From Orientallactaga sibirica (taxonomy: Eukaryota; Chordata; Mammalia; Rodentia; Dipodidae), in NCBI GenBank assembly GCA_036365145.1, contig JAEOAD010000031.1:9644001-9708000 (forward strand): a stretch of 64,000 nucleotides of DNA, given 5' to 3'. The notes beneath the pieces are model-generated. The model was given only the letters and a program-made list of their open reading frames with translations. It searched no databases and was not told where the DNA came from. A program made the position numbers and the translations under genes. Shown here in pieces: positions 44,894 through 58,755 of this stretch (its first letter is position 1; each line of letters begins with the position of its first letter).

Positions 44894-45454
44894 AAAGGTA
44901 TCCCAATTCTGATGAATTTCAAAAATTATAAAATTTTTCATGCTTTCATATTTAAGCTAAAAATGTCACTACATAACATAGATTTCTTGTTTATTTTAAA
45001 TTCTGTCAGCAGATCTTTTGTTCATAGTTTACTGTCTGTATCCTCATGTGCCTTAAATATGTGAACTCTACTTTTTCTTAATATCAGACTTTTCTAGATA
45101 TCAAAATATTGTAATTTGGTTTATACAAAGTACATAATGCTTTGGATATCAATAAGCATACATCACCATGCCTGGCTAAAACTCTGTAATTTTATGATTG
45201 TTCTTCTCTTGTTCATGCTAGTTTTGCTGGGTGATTATCACTGAGGTTATAATCTAAGTCTTATAAAAAGTAACTTATTGTAATCTTTTTCTTAGGAAAA
45301 CTGAGGAAACTCCCCATGTCTTAGGGAAATCCACTGTATACAAACAATGTTAATATAGTTTGTCTAAGCTTTCTATAACAGTCATAACTATTTCTTTAGT
45401 TAAGCCTTAAAATTGTTCAATGGCAAGAGATACTTATTCAAAAATTACTTTATG

Positions 45455-45711
45455 GGGCTGGAGAGATGGCTTAGCAGTTAAGGCACCTGCCTCCTAAGCC
45501 TAAGAATACTGGTTCCAATCTCCAGTGGTTCCAATCTCCAGGTCCCACGTTTAGCCAGATGCAGTGGCGCAATGCTGCACTTGACCACAAGGGGGCGCAC
45601 ACATCTGGATTTCATTCACAGCAGCTGAGAGGCTGCTGGTGCACCCATTTCTATCTGTCTTCCTCTCCCTCTTTCTCTGTCTCTCTCAAAAAAAAAAAAA
45701 AAAAAAAAAAA
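45455..45711 (+). repeat. DIP-like SINE, type B subfamily with internal duplication
   Basis: GGGCTGGAGAGATGGCTTAGC, two tandem GGTTCCAATCTCCAG blocks (45511-45542), TTTAGCCAGATGCAGTGGCG, TTGACCACAAGGGGGCGC, CAGCAGCTGAGAGGCTGCTG, a TC tract and about 24 A. ACTTTATG is at 45447-45454 and 45712-45719. Confidence 0.92.
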
Positions 45712-45719
45712 ACTTTATG

Positions 45720-47325
45720 TCTGTCATATTGTCTCTAATGTCTGTTAAAATCGGGCTTCATTAACAATAACCTAGTTTTATTTTATTCTTAAGGTATGTA
45801 TAAGTAGTCTCAGTCAAGTTTTCACTTAATTGTCTCATTTCTAGTATTTTAAGTTCATTGCATATAAAGATATTGATACTTAAGACATGTTTCCTGCCCT
45901 AGAAAAATATTCTTAAATTGCTGTTCTGCTTTCAGTTTGGGAGATAATTGATACTTACCCTGGTATACAAACTAACCAAAGTTGTTTTCAAACACAGATG
46001 CCAAGTTTTTATACTGTCTTCTCTTTTCCTAACATACAATTTCTAGATTACACTTTTTTAAACTAATCTGTTTTACTAATCATATATGTAGAGTCTATCT
46101 GAGTGATTATTAACCATATATAGCAGCCAAAATCAGTTGGAAACACTGGAGTTAAAAGGATAACCAATATTTTGGTTCCTGCTCCCAGGTCAGAAGGCCA
46201 CAGGAGATGATGGGACACTTCTGGCCTCTGGTAAGTTACCTATCTTCTTGATAAGAGAGGATATGGAGACCCAGTGATAGATTCCAAGTCAATGTATCCG
46301 CAACAGGAGAGTCACATTGGAGGAAATTCAGTCCTCCAGGCTTCCCAAAAGTGGGAGGGCCACTCGGTCAGCATGGCCTTGGCTTATCCTAGCAGATGAC
46401 AATGCTGAGAGCCATAGAACTCCTCACAGGTCCCTAAAAATCTCTCCTATAGCACCAGTATTAACCTCCAAAATATACAGTTAATTCTGGCAGCCTACAT
46501 GGTCTTAATCACCCAGTAAGAAAATATAACTACAAAATATAACTACAATATAAACCATGATTCAGAATAATAGACTCCCCTATCTGATGCTGACTTGTAA
46601 TACTAAACTCTAACATTAACTCATGCCTTCTGCCTCTGCCTGTCCCTGATTAAGTTCACCTACCCTGATCCCAGCTCCTCCGATTTGCCTTAGCCAGAAT
46701 CAGAGCTATTCCTCAGGCCCCTCCTTCCTTCTTTAGCCCTTACCCTACCTCATTCAGAGATAAGTACACCACCACCCCAAGAGACACTCTCAAACTTAAA
46801 CTCTCTCATGTTCCTACTCTTCCCCTAATGCCCACATGCTCCTCTTGAATATACTGATGCCCCTCTGCCTCCTCTCCCTTGCCCCAAGCCCTCTATCCCT
46901 AGCCTCCGAGTGCTCACCCTCCCCTGTATCTAGTGTTTTGATGCCATAGCTGTTTACAAGAATAACAAGCTCTTTAATTCTTCCTTCTGTTCTCCCATGG
47001 GGTGTGCAGAGCCCATCTCCCCCACCTTCTCTATAACAAACGTCACCAGTGACTGCCCAGAAGCCAGCTCAATACAGGGACGGTTCTAGAGAAGTCTGTT
47101 TCAGAACAAGTCATAACAGCATGCTACACTGGTGCTGAAGGAGGGCACTCACTATGGATCTCACCACTCTGACACCTCTAGCCATCACAGAACTGCCAGC
47201 TCATCACCTGCCCTGAAGGGAGACCCATCAACCACATTATCCAGCATCTCCCATAAGAATTCATCACCCCTATAGGCAGCATGAGGAAATTAACCTTGTC
47301 TCTTATCATTAACAAAAGGCTGGAA
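45720..47325 (+). pseudogene. 3' part of the decayed proviral interior
   Basis: No intact frame. 46590-47280 is C-rich and pyrimidine-rich, as the leader is, and may be remains of env and the 3' untranslated region. Just before the 3' LTR, AACAAAAGGCTGGAA could be a mutated polypurine tract. Confidence 0.4.
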
Positions 47326-47749
47326 TGTTCGGAGGGACATTTCCCAAAATGGAGTTACCAAGGACAGCAGGCTGGTAACAGAGACATAAGGAAGTGGATT
47401 ATCCACATTTCTTCAGAAACTGTCCAGCCATTATCACCTCCTTGCCTGCAATGCCCTCAGGTCATGGATTCCTGCCCCCTTATTTTGTAAATCACCTGGT
47501 CTCTCTTCTGATGTCACACCCTGGCTATCTTAGATCTCCCCTAAAGGAACCTTTCCTGTTCCACTTTTCCTTTTCCTCACCTTCCCCCAACTGAAAAGAC
47601 CCTATAAAGCCCACTCTCTGAGGAACTCAGGTTGGTTGTGCTCCTGTCTTGTGAGCCAGCCCTCCTGGCAGCTCGTGCTTTTCCTGAATAAAAGCTTTCT
47701 TCTTTGCCTCAGAGTGGTTTGCATGGTTGTGGCCACTCCCGAACAGACA
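47326..47749 (+). repeat. 3' LTR of the provirus
   Basis: About 424 bp, TGTTCGGAGGG to CGAACAGACA. TATAAA is at 47603-47608 and AATAAA at 47687-47692. It aligns with the 5' LTR from end to end with scattered substitutions and small gaps, so the provirus is not recent. Confidence 0.86.
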
Positions 47750-47823
47750 GGGTCCTCTATGGTGAACATTATCTCACATGTCTCCAGCTGTGGGCCCCAT
47801 AGGATATATTGGAGAGAATATTA

Positions 47824-47833
<10 letters not shown>

Positions 47834-47907
<74 letters not shown>

Positions 47908-47910
47908 TAC
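47834..47910. repeat. (TA)n(CA)n compound microsatellite
   Basis: About 24 TA units directly followed by about 12 CA units. The Ile-Tyr and Thr-His frames across it are not protein. Confidence 0.96.
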
Positions 47911-47933
47911 ATACATATATATGTATGTATATG

Positions 47934-47965
47934 ACTTCATATATATGTGTGTGTGTATATGAAGT
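47934..47965. repeat. Inverted repeat (possible hairpin)
   Basis: ACTTCATAT at 47934-47942 and its complement ATATGAAGT at 47957-47965, with a TG-rich loop of 14 bases. Confidence 0.5.
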
Positions 47966-47969
47966 TTTT

Positions 47970-48755
47970 GTTCATATATATTCTCCAAAGTCATTAGCCA
48001 ACTTCAACGTAGTTAATAAGTATATGTCAATGGATGAGACAATTATGAATTTATATAAAAATATCTAATGCCTGTCTTCTGACTTTAGAGCTCAAATGGT
48101 TCTAAATGTTCTCTTCTTGTTTGCAATCAGGGAACACTGATACGATAAGGAGAATTACTGCCTGTTATTAAAACTGGAAGGCCTTAAGTTTGTTCTATTG
48201 TAATAAGATACACAGAAGAATGTCAGGCTTGAAGCTTTGCACCTTCACTTTCCCCACATAGTCAAACAGTGACTGTGGCTCAGAGTGCCCACTGTTTTCT
48301 ACACAGAGAATGTTCTATGGATAACACTTCCTAACCTGGGCAACATTAGTATGAAGATGCTACTCCAAGGACTCAGTCATGCACAGGAACAAAAGAGAGT
48401 CATCCCAGGTCAGGCAAATCCTGTTTCCCAGGGCTATAGCTCACTAAAACCCTGGCTGAAGTTTGCCTTCTTTGGTTTTAGATGTCTGCTCCTTCAGGGG
48501 ACTGGCTTACTGCATTTACATCGATCTCCAGGGAAAAGTAAGATTTACAGAGATAAACCATCTTTTCTTCTTCTTTTCCATATGAAGTCAAATTATTTTT
48601 TAAGAACTAGAGGTCATTTGAAGCTTATTGGATTATTCCAAGTGTCAGATTCCCTCCTTACTTTTGATACAAGGAATCATTTTCTACAATGGGCATTTAA
48701 AATTCAAGGCTCCCAGGGTGTTAGTAATCCCAGGAAAGGCCCCTGCTGGCAGCCT
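47970..48755. other. Unique DNA with a long chance frame
   Basis: The 158-aa plus-strand frame at 48285-48761 is the longest repeat-free frame in the window, but it is poor in acidic residues, shows no domain and no exon borders. Treated as non-coding. Confidence 0.4.
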
Positions 48756-48759
48756 TATT

Positions 48760-48956
48760 AGCATTGCTGATTCTTGATTTTTATTTAATTCCTTTTAATA
48801 TTCTATTGAGATGCTGACAGACATGATAGAGCTGAGGGCTGCAGGATGAAGGCAATATTCCACTACATCATGAAGCTTGCAGTGAGTCAATAAACCGCTC
48901 ATGAAGTGTTTTGACATCATGCAGCAAGAGGTTAATAAGGCTGAGACTATAAATTA
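48760..48956. promoter_or_regulatory. Repeat-free block, candidate conserved noncoding element
   Basis: Balanced, non-repetitive text around GGCAATATTCCACTACATC, GTCAATAAACCGCTCATG and TTTTGACATCATGCAGC. It carries forkhead-like GTCAATAAA and GACATCA-type motifs. The look is that of conserved regulatory DNA, but this is inference without alignment. Confidence 0.27.
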
Positions 48957-48961
48957 GTAGG

Positions 48962-49048
48962 ACAACATGTGCCTAGCATGTGCAAGACCCTGGGTATGAA
49001 TGTCAGCACCAAAATAAATAAATAAGTAAATAAATAAATAAATAAATT
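48962..49048 (+). repeat. ID-like SINE with (AAAT)n tail
   Basis: ACATGTGCCTAGCATGTGCAAGACCCTGGGTATGAATGTCAGCACC then AAATAAATAAATAAGTAAATAAATAAA. Box B-like part of ID is preserved; the head is decayed. Confidence 0.75.
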
Positions 49049-49049
49049 C

Positions 49050-50235
49050 AGCAACAGAACAGTAAGTATGGAAACATGGTTAATAAGAAAAGAGAGTACG
49101 AACATAAACTGTTCAAATAGTGTTCATACCAAAATGATAGATTAGCTTCCTGATTTCATATGCATATCTACAAATGAATGAAGTGACAGGCCAATAACAA
49201 AAGCAAGAACTTGGAAAACTGTCCTCTTTTCTAAGTCCTAGAGTGGACAATGAGATTAGATTACATGGGTGAAAAAAAGGAAAGCTTAGATAACACTAAA
49301 CATTAACACAGATCACCAACATGTCTCCTGTTGGGGATTATTTTTAGTTTTTGAAACATATTCACATATGGCATTTCATGCTAGTTAACAGCTAACTATT
49401 CTGAGAACAATGTTCATACCCTAATGAAAAGGCTCTAGCATTTTTCCTCTGCTTGACCTCTGACCCTTGCCAGCCTATTTCGCATCCCTCATGACCTAGG
49501 GCACACTGAAGCAGAGCTGCCTTTCCTTTACTGGAAGCATAAATTAAATGAGAATCTCCTTTCAGTGCTGACCCTGATTCAGCAGGTGAGACCTGAGAGT
49601 CGGCTTTCCTCGCCAATGCCAGGTGCAGATGATACTCTGTAGGCTAACACACCCACTGTGAACAAGAACATCTCCAGAAGACCAGTGATTTATGGGATCA
49701 CAGAAGAGTTAGAGTGAAGTTAAGCCAATACACACTTAATGAGATGCATCTTTGTTCTCTGCACTACTCGAAGTGCAGGCAGAGATACTCAGTGATGACA
49801 GACTCCAAATGATTTTCACAGTGTCTGCCAAGCCAAGCACTTCAAGAGCCAACTAGAAGCAAGAAGCCATAATGGAACCCCTAGAGGTTTGGAATCCAAT
49901 AACCTATATCATGAGCTCTTTGGGGAGGAGAGAGACACACAACCTCTCAAGGATATTTTTACAACTATAAGAACTATAAGTCCTCACCCCAGAAAAAAAT
50001 GAACCCAACACACTGTTTTAATAAATAATTATATTTGTTTCCAGGCTTCTATAAGTTCACTAGGAAATTTGTTCAGACATGAATTTAAGGTTTCTTGACC
50101 AGAAGCTAGGAAAAACAAACAAAAGCAAAACAACAACAAAAAAAAAGGTAAACAAGAACAACTGTCCTTTTCCCAAGAATAGTAGATATTTAAGATACAA
50201 GTCTTATAAGAGAATTAAACTAAGCTCCCAAAAGT
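49050..50235. other. Unique DNA
   Basis: No repeat or exon recognised. The 74-aa minus frame at 49392-49616 lacks splice support. Confidence 0.4.
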
Positions 50236-50249
50236 ACTGAGAGGGGCAT

Positions 50250-50945
50250 AGAGTTAGGGTGACTGGACCCCTGAAGGTGAAAAGCACAGGAAAGTTTGCA
50301 CTTGCTAGAAATCCAAGATGATCTGACTTCTCATCTCTTGCCTAGTGTCCCAGACCTATTTTTCCACAGTCAGGTCCCCTCCTGGGAGGGAGGTCTTTCA
50401 TAGGATTTAAACATAGTGGTTGGTCAAGTTCAGACCCCTGGAACTTGGTGCCAGAACTAATCTCTTCCTGAGACAGCCCCTAGCCCTAACCAACCAGCTG
50501 GCCCTCTGGTTCACTTGTTATAAATACCTTTTGTATTTCACTTGGGAACATCCAGCTCTGAGTGAGTTTTTCCCTCGGCTGGCCTGGGCTGGCTCTGCCC
50601 AGACCCAGGTCCAACCTGGAGGGGCTCAGCCTAGGTTGTAGCCCAGGCCCAACTGGGAGAGCCCCCTAGCCCTTAAGGTCCACTTGGGTTCCTTATCTCC
50701 TCCAGTTCCCCCACATGGCAGGAGCTCCTTGAACTTCCTTTTCTCTTTTCTTTCCTTGTTTTTTTTTTTGTTTTGTTTTGTTTTTGTTTTTCGAGGTAGG
50801 GTCTCACTCTGTCCCAGGCTGACATGGAATTAACTATGTAGTCTCAGGGTGTCTTTCCTTGCTTTTTTTCCCAGGCTCTCCACATGGGATCCCTAGCCAT
50901 GTGGGTGCCTTCCCTTGGCTCTACTTCCCTCAATAAATATAATAA
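50250..50945 (+). mobile_element. Probable LTR split by a B1
   Basis: A GC-rich block with TTGTTATAAATACCTTTTG (TATA-like), CTTCCCTCAATAAATATAATAA (polyadenylation-like) and no coding frame. It is interrupted by a short B1 at 50759-50851. The element type is inferred from composition and signals; I do not recognise the family. Confidence 0.4.
50759..50851 (-). repeat. 5'-truncated B1 SINE, reversed, with 10-bp target duplication
   Basis: Poly-T, TTTTTCGAGGTAGGGTCTC, CAGGCTGACATGGAATTAAC, TATGTAGTCTCAGGGTG, then it stops: only the 3' half of B1 is present. TCTTTCCTTG is at 50749-50758 and 50852-50861, so truncation happened during insertion. Confidence 0.92.
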
Positions 50946-51264
50946 TTTAATAACCATCCTTCTCATTTTTCTTTTTTATTCAATTCTTTGACTAAAATTA
51001 GAAACAAACTTAGGGCTTGGGGTACAAGGACTTTCTTGGATCCTTAGCACCCCATACAATATAGGGGAAGAAAAAAAAATGGCAGAAGAATTTGTGATTT
51101 TATGATATAAACTATGGGAAAATCTCTATGGTCCAATGAGAATGAGAACCAAAACAAAAAATTCAAAATCATTTTGCCTTTTATATGTTCTTTGGATGTC
51201 CGGACTCAGTTTCTCAGCAACTAAGAGATAGATAAGCAATCCCTCATGTCCAGAATATGATGTA

Positions 51265-51440
51265 ATGATTCATGACTATAATCCGGCATGCAAATGGCTG
51301 AGGCAGGAGCATAACCATAAATTTGAGGCCAAATGAGGTTATGGTTGGACTTTTAGGATATTGCAGAATCACAGCAAGACCTTGTCTCAACCAAACAAAT
51401 GAAAAACCAGGAATAGAAAGAAGAGAGAGAGAGAGAGAGA
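51265..51440 (+). repeat. B1-like SINE, diverged, ending in (GA)n
   Basis: TGATTCATGACTATAATCCGGCATG, GGCTGAGGCAGGAGC, ATTTGAGGCCAAATGAGG and AGCAAGACCTTGTCTCAACC follow B1 order with many changes. A GA tract follows. Confidence 0.6.
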
Positions 51441-51444
51441 TAAA

Positions 51445-52250
51445 GAAAGAAGCAATTTCTTGAGCCATGCCCAATTCAAGAAATCTCTCTGAATCCATGG
51501 TCCCATAGTTCATCTATTTCCATTGTTTACACTCCCCAGGTAGTTCTAACATACATGAAAGTTTGAGGGGATCCTTAACGTTCCTCAGATTACATTTACA
51601 GAAGCAAAATCTATCACTCTGCTGGCATTCCAAGGCAAAAATTTAGCTTCATCCAGATACTGTAGAAGGAGGAAGTGATAACAATGAAAATTCAATTTTT
51701 TTTGTCATAGTTAGAAGGCTTTGTTGTAGATTTGGCAATCTTTGGAGAAGTTTAAATCTGTTCCCACCCTGCCATCCATCCTCATTCCTTCCCTTCTGGC
51801 TACTTTCCAGGAGATGCTCAAATTCTGTTATGCCTCATCCTTTATCCATATGCAATGGCTCTAATATAGATTATGCCATGTGACAAGTTCAATAGACTAA
51901 ATAGATAATAAAGGTAATGTCTAAGCAATACATACAGAATTGTCTCTAGTGTAAGTCTATGAACATAGACATGGATATTGGTTTTCAATGATGGCTAGAG
52001 ATTAGACTCCATTAAATCAGAGTCCTCATTTCCAACCCAAATGTTTGATTAAGAAGGTTATGGTTAAAAGTTGGAGTCTAAGTATCTTTAATATAGAAAA
52101 ATAACATCACCATTAATAATTTTTTATCATCAAGAATAATAAAACTAAACCTGTATGGAGTTTAAACATGGAAGTGAGTTTTCAATATGAAAATGGTTGT
52201 AAATATTCTATAAGCAGAAGCTCATTCTATCTTTTCTTATTCTTTCTAAT
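51445..52250. other. Unique DNA
   Basis: No repeat or exon recognised. Confidence 0.4.
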
Positions 52251-52261
52251 TTTCCTTCACT

Positions 52262-52388
52262 TTTTATTTGTTCAAGTTTTGTGAGAAAGGGGCTTACTAT
52301 ATAACCCATGTAGATCTTCAATTCACAATCCTCCTGCCTCAGCTCCCTGATTGTTAGAATGACAGGCATGCATCTTTATGCTCAGCTA
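52262..52388 (-). repeat. B1-like SINE, reversed, diverged
   Basis: GTGAGAAAGGGGCTTACTATATAACCC, CAATTCACAATCCTCCTGCCTCAGC, GTTAGAATGACAGGCATGCATC and ATGCTCAGC match a reversed old B1. Confidence 0.72.
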
Positions 52389-52389
52389 T

Positions 52390-53110
52390 TCATTCAGTCT
52401 TTATAGATCTTGCTAAAATCAGAAATATGGAAAACATCATGTTTATCACTAAAGATCCTATAGGTCAGGAGTGTCTCAACATCAAGACTTATAAAATACA
52501 AAGAATTCTCTGAAACTCCATGTGTGACACAGGAACCCATGCTAAACAACACGTTATGCTTCATTTATGAGTTTTGAATCGATATACTGGTATGCGCAAG
52601 TGTATGAGTGTGTGCATATGTGTGCATTATGTATATATTGATACAAAGACAATCACAGCTTAAGATGTTTTGGGGGAGGCATGTCCTCAACCTAGGTTGT
52701 ATGAGTTTAAAGAGCTATATGAGGAAATGGATCTATGATAAAATATAAGAAAAGTCACTGGGAAAGAAAGTTTCCTAAAAAGTTAAATCATATTTTACTG
52801 AAGACTCAGCTCCCACATTTCCAAGCTGATACAGTTCTCATATCATCTGTATTACATTTCTCCCTCCCACAAAGATTAAAGTGATAAAGACAGAGAATCA
52901 GCCTTGATAGTTTAAAAGGGAAATGAAAAAAATGGTGGATTCAACAGTCATTTGACCACTGGTTAATTGGTGTTAAAGACAGAATCTTAATCCAATACAA
53001 TTGTAGTGCTTATCAGAAGCAGAGAAGAAACAGATATAAAATATATAAATGGAGAAATCAAAGAGATAACAGAAGAGGTTGAAATTATAAGTCTATAAGA
53101 CAAGGAACAT
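52390..53110. other. Unique DNA
   Basis: No repeat or exon recognised apart from short TG-rich text near 52590-52640. Confidence 0.4.
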
Positions 53111-53114
53111 ATAA

Positions 53115-53312
53115 CATCATCGGGTTGCTGGCAGTACCAGAAGCTAAGAGGAAGGTATGGCACAGCTTCTTCAATGAAGCCTGTAGAGGTGAGGTGATCA
53201 TACTGACACCTCAATGTCAGACTTCTGCCCTCCAGAACTGTGGCAGAGCCAATTTAAGTTGCCTTAAGCCAAGCTTGTGGTCATTTGTTATGACAGCCTC
53301 ACAAAAATAACA
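53115..53312 (+). mobile_element. Old MaLR (MLT1-like) LTR 3' part
   Basis: AGACTTCTGCCCTCCAGAACTGTG...TTTAAGTTGCCTTAAGCCAAGCTTGTGGTCATTTGTTATGACAGCC...AAAATAACA follows the ending of old MaLR LTRs (GACTTCTGACCTCCAGAACTGT...TTAAGCCACTAAGTTTGTGGTAATTTGTTACAGCAGC...). The 5' part is not clear. Confidence 0.7.
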
Positions 53313-53329
53313 TGTCAGCCTTCATTTTA

Positions 53330-53565
53330 TGTTTAGTGCTAGAGATTGAACCCAGAACCTTATTCATATTATAAAAGTGTTCTACTGCTAAGCTATACTC
53401 CTAAGTAGCCCTTGGGGTTTTGAAACAGGGTCTTTCTGGCAACCCAGGCAGACCTTGTACTCAATGTGGATCTAAGACTGGCCTCCAGCTTACATTCTAT
53501 TTCTTCCATGTCCCAATGCTGAGATTATAGGTATGCACTGCAACACTGGGTTACCCAGCCTCCAT
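53330..53565 (-). repeat. B1-ID chimeric SINE (B1-dID type), reversed
   Basis: Reversed ID (GAGATTGAACCCAGAACC...CTACTGCTAAGCTATACTCC) is joined to a reversed B1 (TTTTGAAACAGGGTCTTTC...CAATGCTGAGATTATAGGTATG). In the sense direction this is B1 then ID, as in the copy at 11975. Confidence 0.65.
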
Positions 53566-53569
53566 TCTG

Positions 53570-55590
53570 TACCAATGCAAGTCTGTAGCACAGTAGAAAC
53601 ATCATGCCCAAAATAATTAACACAAGCAGAGTGTGAATGAGAGGACCCTGGGAGACTCGGATGCTGCGTTCAGATGATCTAACTTCCTAGATGAAACTCA
53701 ACCTTATCAAACCGTCTTCGATAGTTCCAGTACTTAGACCCAACATTTATGTTTTCTACTATAAGCCCTTTTGAAATGTTGTTATAAGTTGTTTTCCTTG
53801 GGAAACATCCTCTGAGACTCACTTTGAGATTTGAAGATTGCTGTCTGGAACATCTGGGAGGTGTGAGAAAATAAAATTGTGCAGGAGTGGGGAAAATCAA
53901 CCCTCAGTGAGCTTGCAACAGAGGCCCTGGCTGACAGGACAGGGAACTTGAGAGCCTGACAGAACCATTGGAGTTTTCCCATGTGAGGCAACCAGGCCAG
54001 ACCTTTGTCCCTCACCTAGACCTGTCATTGCATGCAGGCTGCTCTCAGAGAGGATCCAGAGCTTTGGGCAAGGTAACTTCATTCTCCTGGCAATGTGTGG
54101 TGATGGATACAGCTGTGAGCAGCCAGGGGAAATGAGTGCCTGAGTCGAAGAGGGACCCAAAGGATGGACCAGAGCATCTACCTCTTATATGAATGCAAAT
54201 CTTTCTGCCTAATCACCATCTGTTATTAGAATGTGGTCATGAGAGATCGCACACCTGGACCAGAATTGCCTTATTCTGGGAAAGAATCCATTCAATGCTC
54301 TCAAATCATGCACACAGTGACAGGCCTGAGAGGTCTCAGCTCTGATTTCTATACCTTTCTTTCCCCCACCCACACATTTTCCATTTCCACACAGTGCGAC
54401 AACTCTCAAAATCTCCATATTCACAATGGCTTCTGATCACATTTGGACCACAGTGAGTTCTTTTTTCATTAATTACCTTTGGCTATAGAGGAAAATCATT
54501 TAACCACCTAGAAATTGCTAGTTATTCATTTGTTCACTTACCTATACACATGCTACAATTTGAATAATGACTCTATACTAGACTAAGCATTGAGTATTAA
54601 AAAAAAATTTGAGAGTTGCAAAAGACCATAACACCATGGTAAAGCATTAGCTTTTACTTAAACATAATAAAGACACTTGGCTCGTGTTAGGGAAAACTGT
54701 CCTGCCTGACGTGGCTGTTACCATTTTAATCAGAGAAGCTGTTATTATATGCACAGGACCCTTGCAATACCAAGACTGCTGAAATCTCATTGTAGAAACA
54801 GTGTCAGGAGAGTCATCAGACTCTCCCTTAAGATTACAGCCATTCCTTCCTTCCTGCTCACCATCTTACAAACTGAATGTAATTCGGTCCTAGCTGCTAG
54901 TGTTCTCAAAACATGGTAGAATATATAGGAAGGGTTAATGAAAGGGGAAACTATCTATGCACCTTTGGGGAGGTTGTCACTGATGCAGCGGTGGGGAGTT
55001 TCAGTGATACAGCTGTTTGTGGTCTCCCATGTACCTGTCCATATCCCTTCTCCAATGCTCCTATAAGTACTCCCAACAAACTTAGTGGTTCATGCCCAGA
55101 ACTAAGGTGGAGCCTGTTCTTTGATCTGTTCTGGGTGCTCAATCTATGGTAAATAGGAGTTGGCTCATGTTCTTCTAGGAAAAAAAGGCCTGAAACCATG
55201 GATTTATGGGCACTGCCATGATTTGAATAGATTGGGGTAAGGGAAGATATCTCTGTGGGTATTGGAGATGGTGGACCTCATGGAGGGTCTGCAACACAAA
55301 GGAGGCAGCTCACAAGTAGGGGATTTAAATGCCAGTTGAGTCACCTTTCAAGCCTCAGCTGAGTCACTCATCTTCTGTCCTTCCCCTAATGAAGATCATG
55401 TGGCTATCCCACAGGGTCATAGTGTTGCCAAGAAGCAAATCAACAGTGTGCTTTCGTGGGAGTGCTCACATTATCCTCATTAGCCACTAGTAACCCAGGG
55501 GACCTAGCCACATGCCTTTGTATGTACAAGCACACCATGTATGTGACCCCGGGTCACACACACTCAGTGGGAAGCCCACAGCTGTCCACA
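53570..55590. other. Unique DNA, no gene recognised
   Basis: Many short frames at 53679-54436 and 54913-55199, none with a known domain or exon border. 54905-55150 has a promoter- or LTR-like feel (TGCTCCTATAAGTACTCCC), but nothing firm. Confidence 0.38.
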
Positions 55591-55594
55591 CAGA

Positions 55595-55740
55595 CTGGAT
55601 GGTTCTAAAATATGATCCCCTAAAGTCTGCCTCATTCCATGTTGGCTTCCATAGCCTCAGTCCCCAATAGGTAAAGTAAATCTCTCAGTGGGTGGGACTT
55701 CCACATTAAATACAGATTATGGATCTACATGTATGGCTAA
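55595..55740 (+). mobile_element. Possible MaLR LTR 5' fragment
   Basis: GGATGGTTCTAAAATATGATCCCCTAAAGTC...CCTCAGTCCCCAATAGG...GTGGGTGGGACTT resembles the start of MaLR LTRs (TGATCCCCAAA...AATCCCCAAT...GGTGGGACCT). Weak. Confidence 0.35.
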
Positions 55741-55744
55741 CAGC

Positions 55745-58408
<2,664 letters not shown>

Positions 58409-58430
58409 CTACAATTAAAAGAAAATTCAA
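58409..58430 (-). other. 3' splice acceptor before the AGBL1-like exon
   Basis: On the minus strand the intron ends with a T-rich run followed by AATTGTAG immediately before the first exon codon. The AG and the preceding pyrimidine-rich stretch give a plausible acceptor and fix the exon's right border at 58408. Confidence 0.78.
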
Positions 58431-58508
58431 ATTATGGTAAGTCGCAAGTGATTAGGACTATTCATTATTAAAGAGTATTTTTCAACACTTATTAAGAATC
58501 TACTACTG

Positions 58509-58755
58509 AGCTGGACAGATGGCTTAGCAGTTAAGCACTTGCCTGTTTGCCTGTGAAGCTAAGGACCCCCATTCAAGGCTCAATTCCCCAATACCCACAT
58601 AAGCTAGATACACAAAGTGGCACATGCATCTGGAGTTTGCAGTAGGTTAGAGGCCCTGGTATGCCCATTCTCTCTCTCTCGCTCTCTCTCTCTTTCTCCA
58701 TCTTTCTCTCTCTCTGTGTCACTTTCAAATAAATAAAAATAAACATTTTTTTAAA
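58509..58755 (+). repeat. DIP-like SINE (type A), 100 bp upstream of the exon in gene sense
   Basis: AGCTGGACAGATGGCTTAGC, GCCTGTTTGCCTGTGAAGC, ACATAAGCTAGATACACAAAG, GCATCTGGAGTTTGCAGTAG, a (TC)n tract and AAATAAATAAAAATAAAC. AAGAATCTACTACTG is at 58494-58508 and 58756-58770, a perfect 15-bp duplication. It lies antisense to the gene. Confidence 0.93.

Larger units (their letters stand above)
40346..47749 (+). mobile_element. Degenerate endogenous retrovirus with two LTRs
   Basis: Two direct LTR copies (40346-40753 and 47326-47749) enclose about 6.6 kb. A His-type primer-binding site sits just after the 5' LTR and a leader splice donor follows. Frames in the interior are short and broken, so gag, pol and env are not intact. 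Later insertions inside it: a SINE fragment (43500), B1 (43747), an LTR-like block (44030), DIP-like SINEs (44682, 45455). The His primer site and LTR length suggest an ERV1-type element, but the class is inferred. The flanking bases (ATAG and GGGT) do not match, so the ends have mutated or recombined. Confidence 0.8.

Noticed and set aside
47636..48068. Tyr/Ile- and Thr/His-rich frames
   Set aside because: Translation of the TA/CA microsatellite and LTR end.
48285..48761. 158-aa plus-strand open frame
   Set aside because: Longest repeat-free frame, but no domain, no splice borders, no sign of codon constraint; chance frame in unique DNA.
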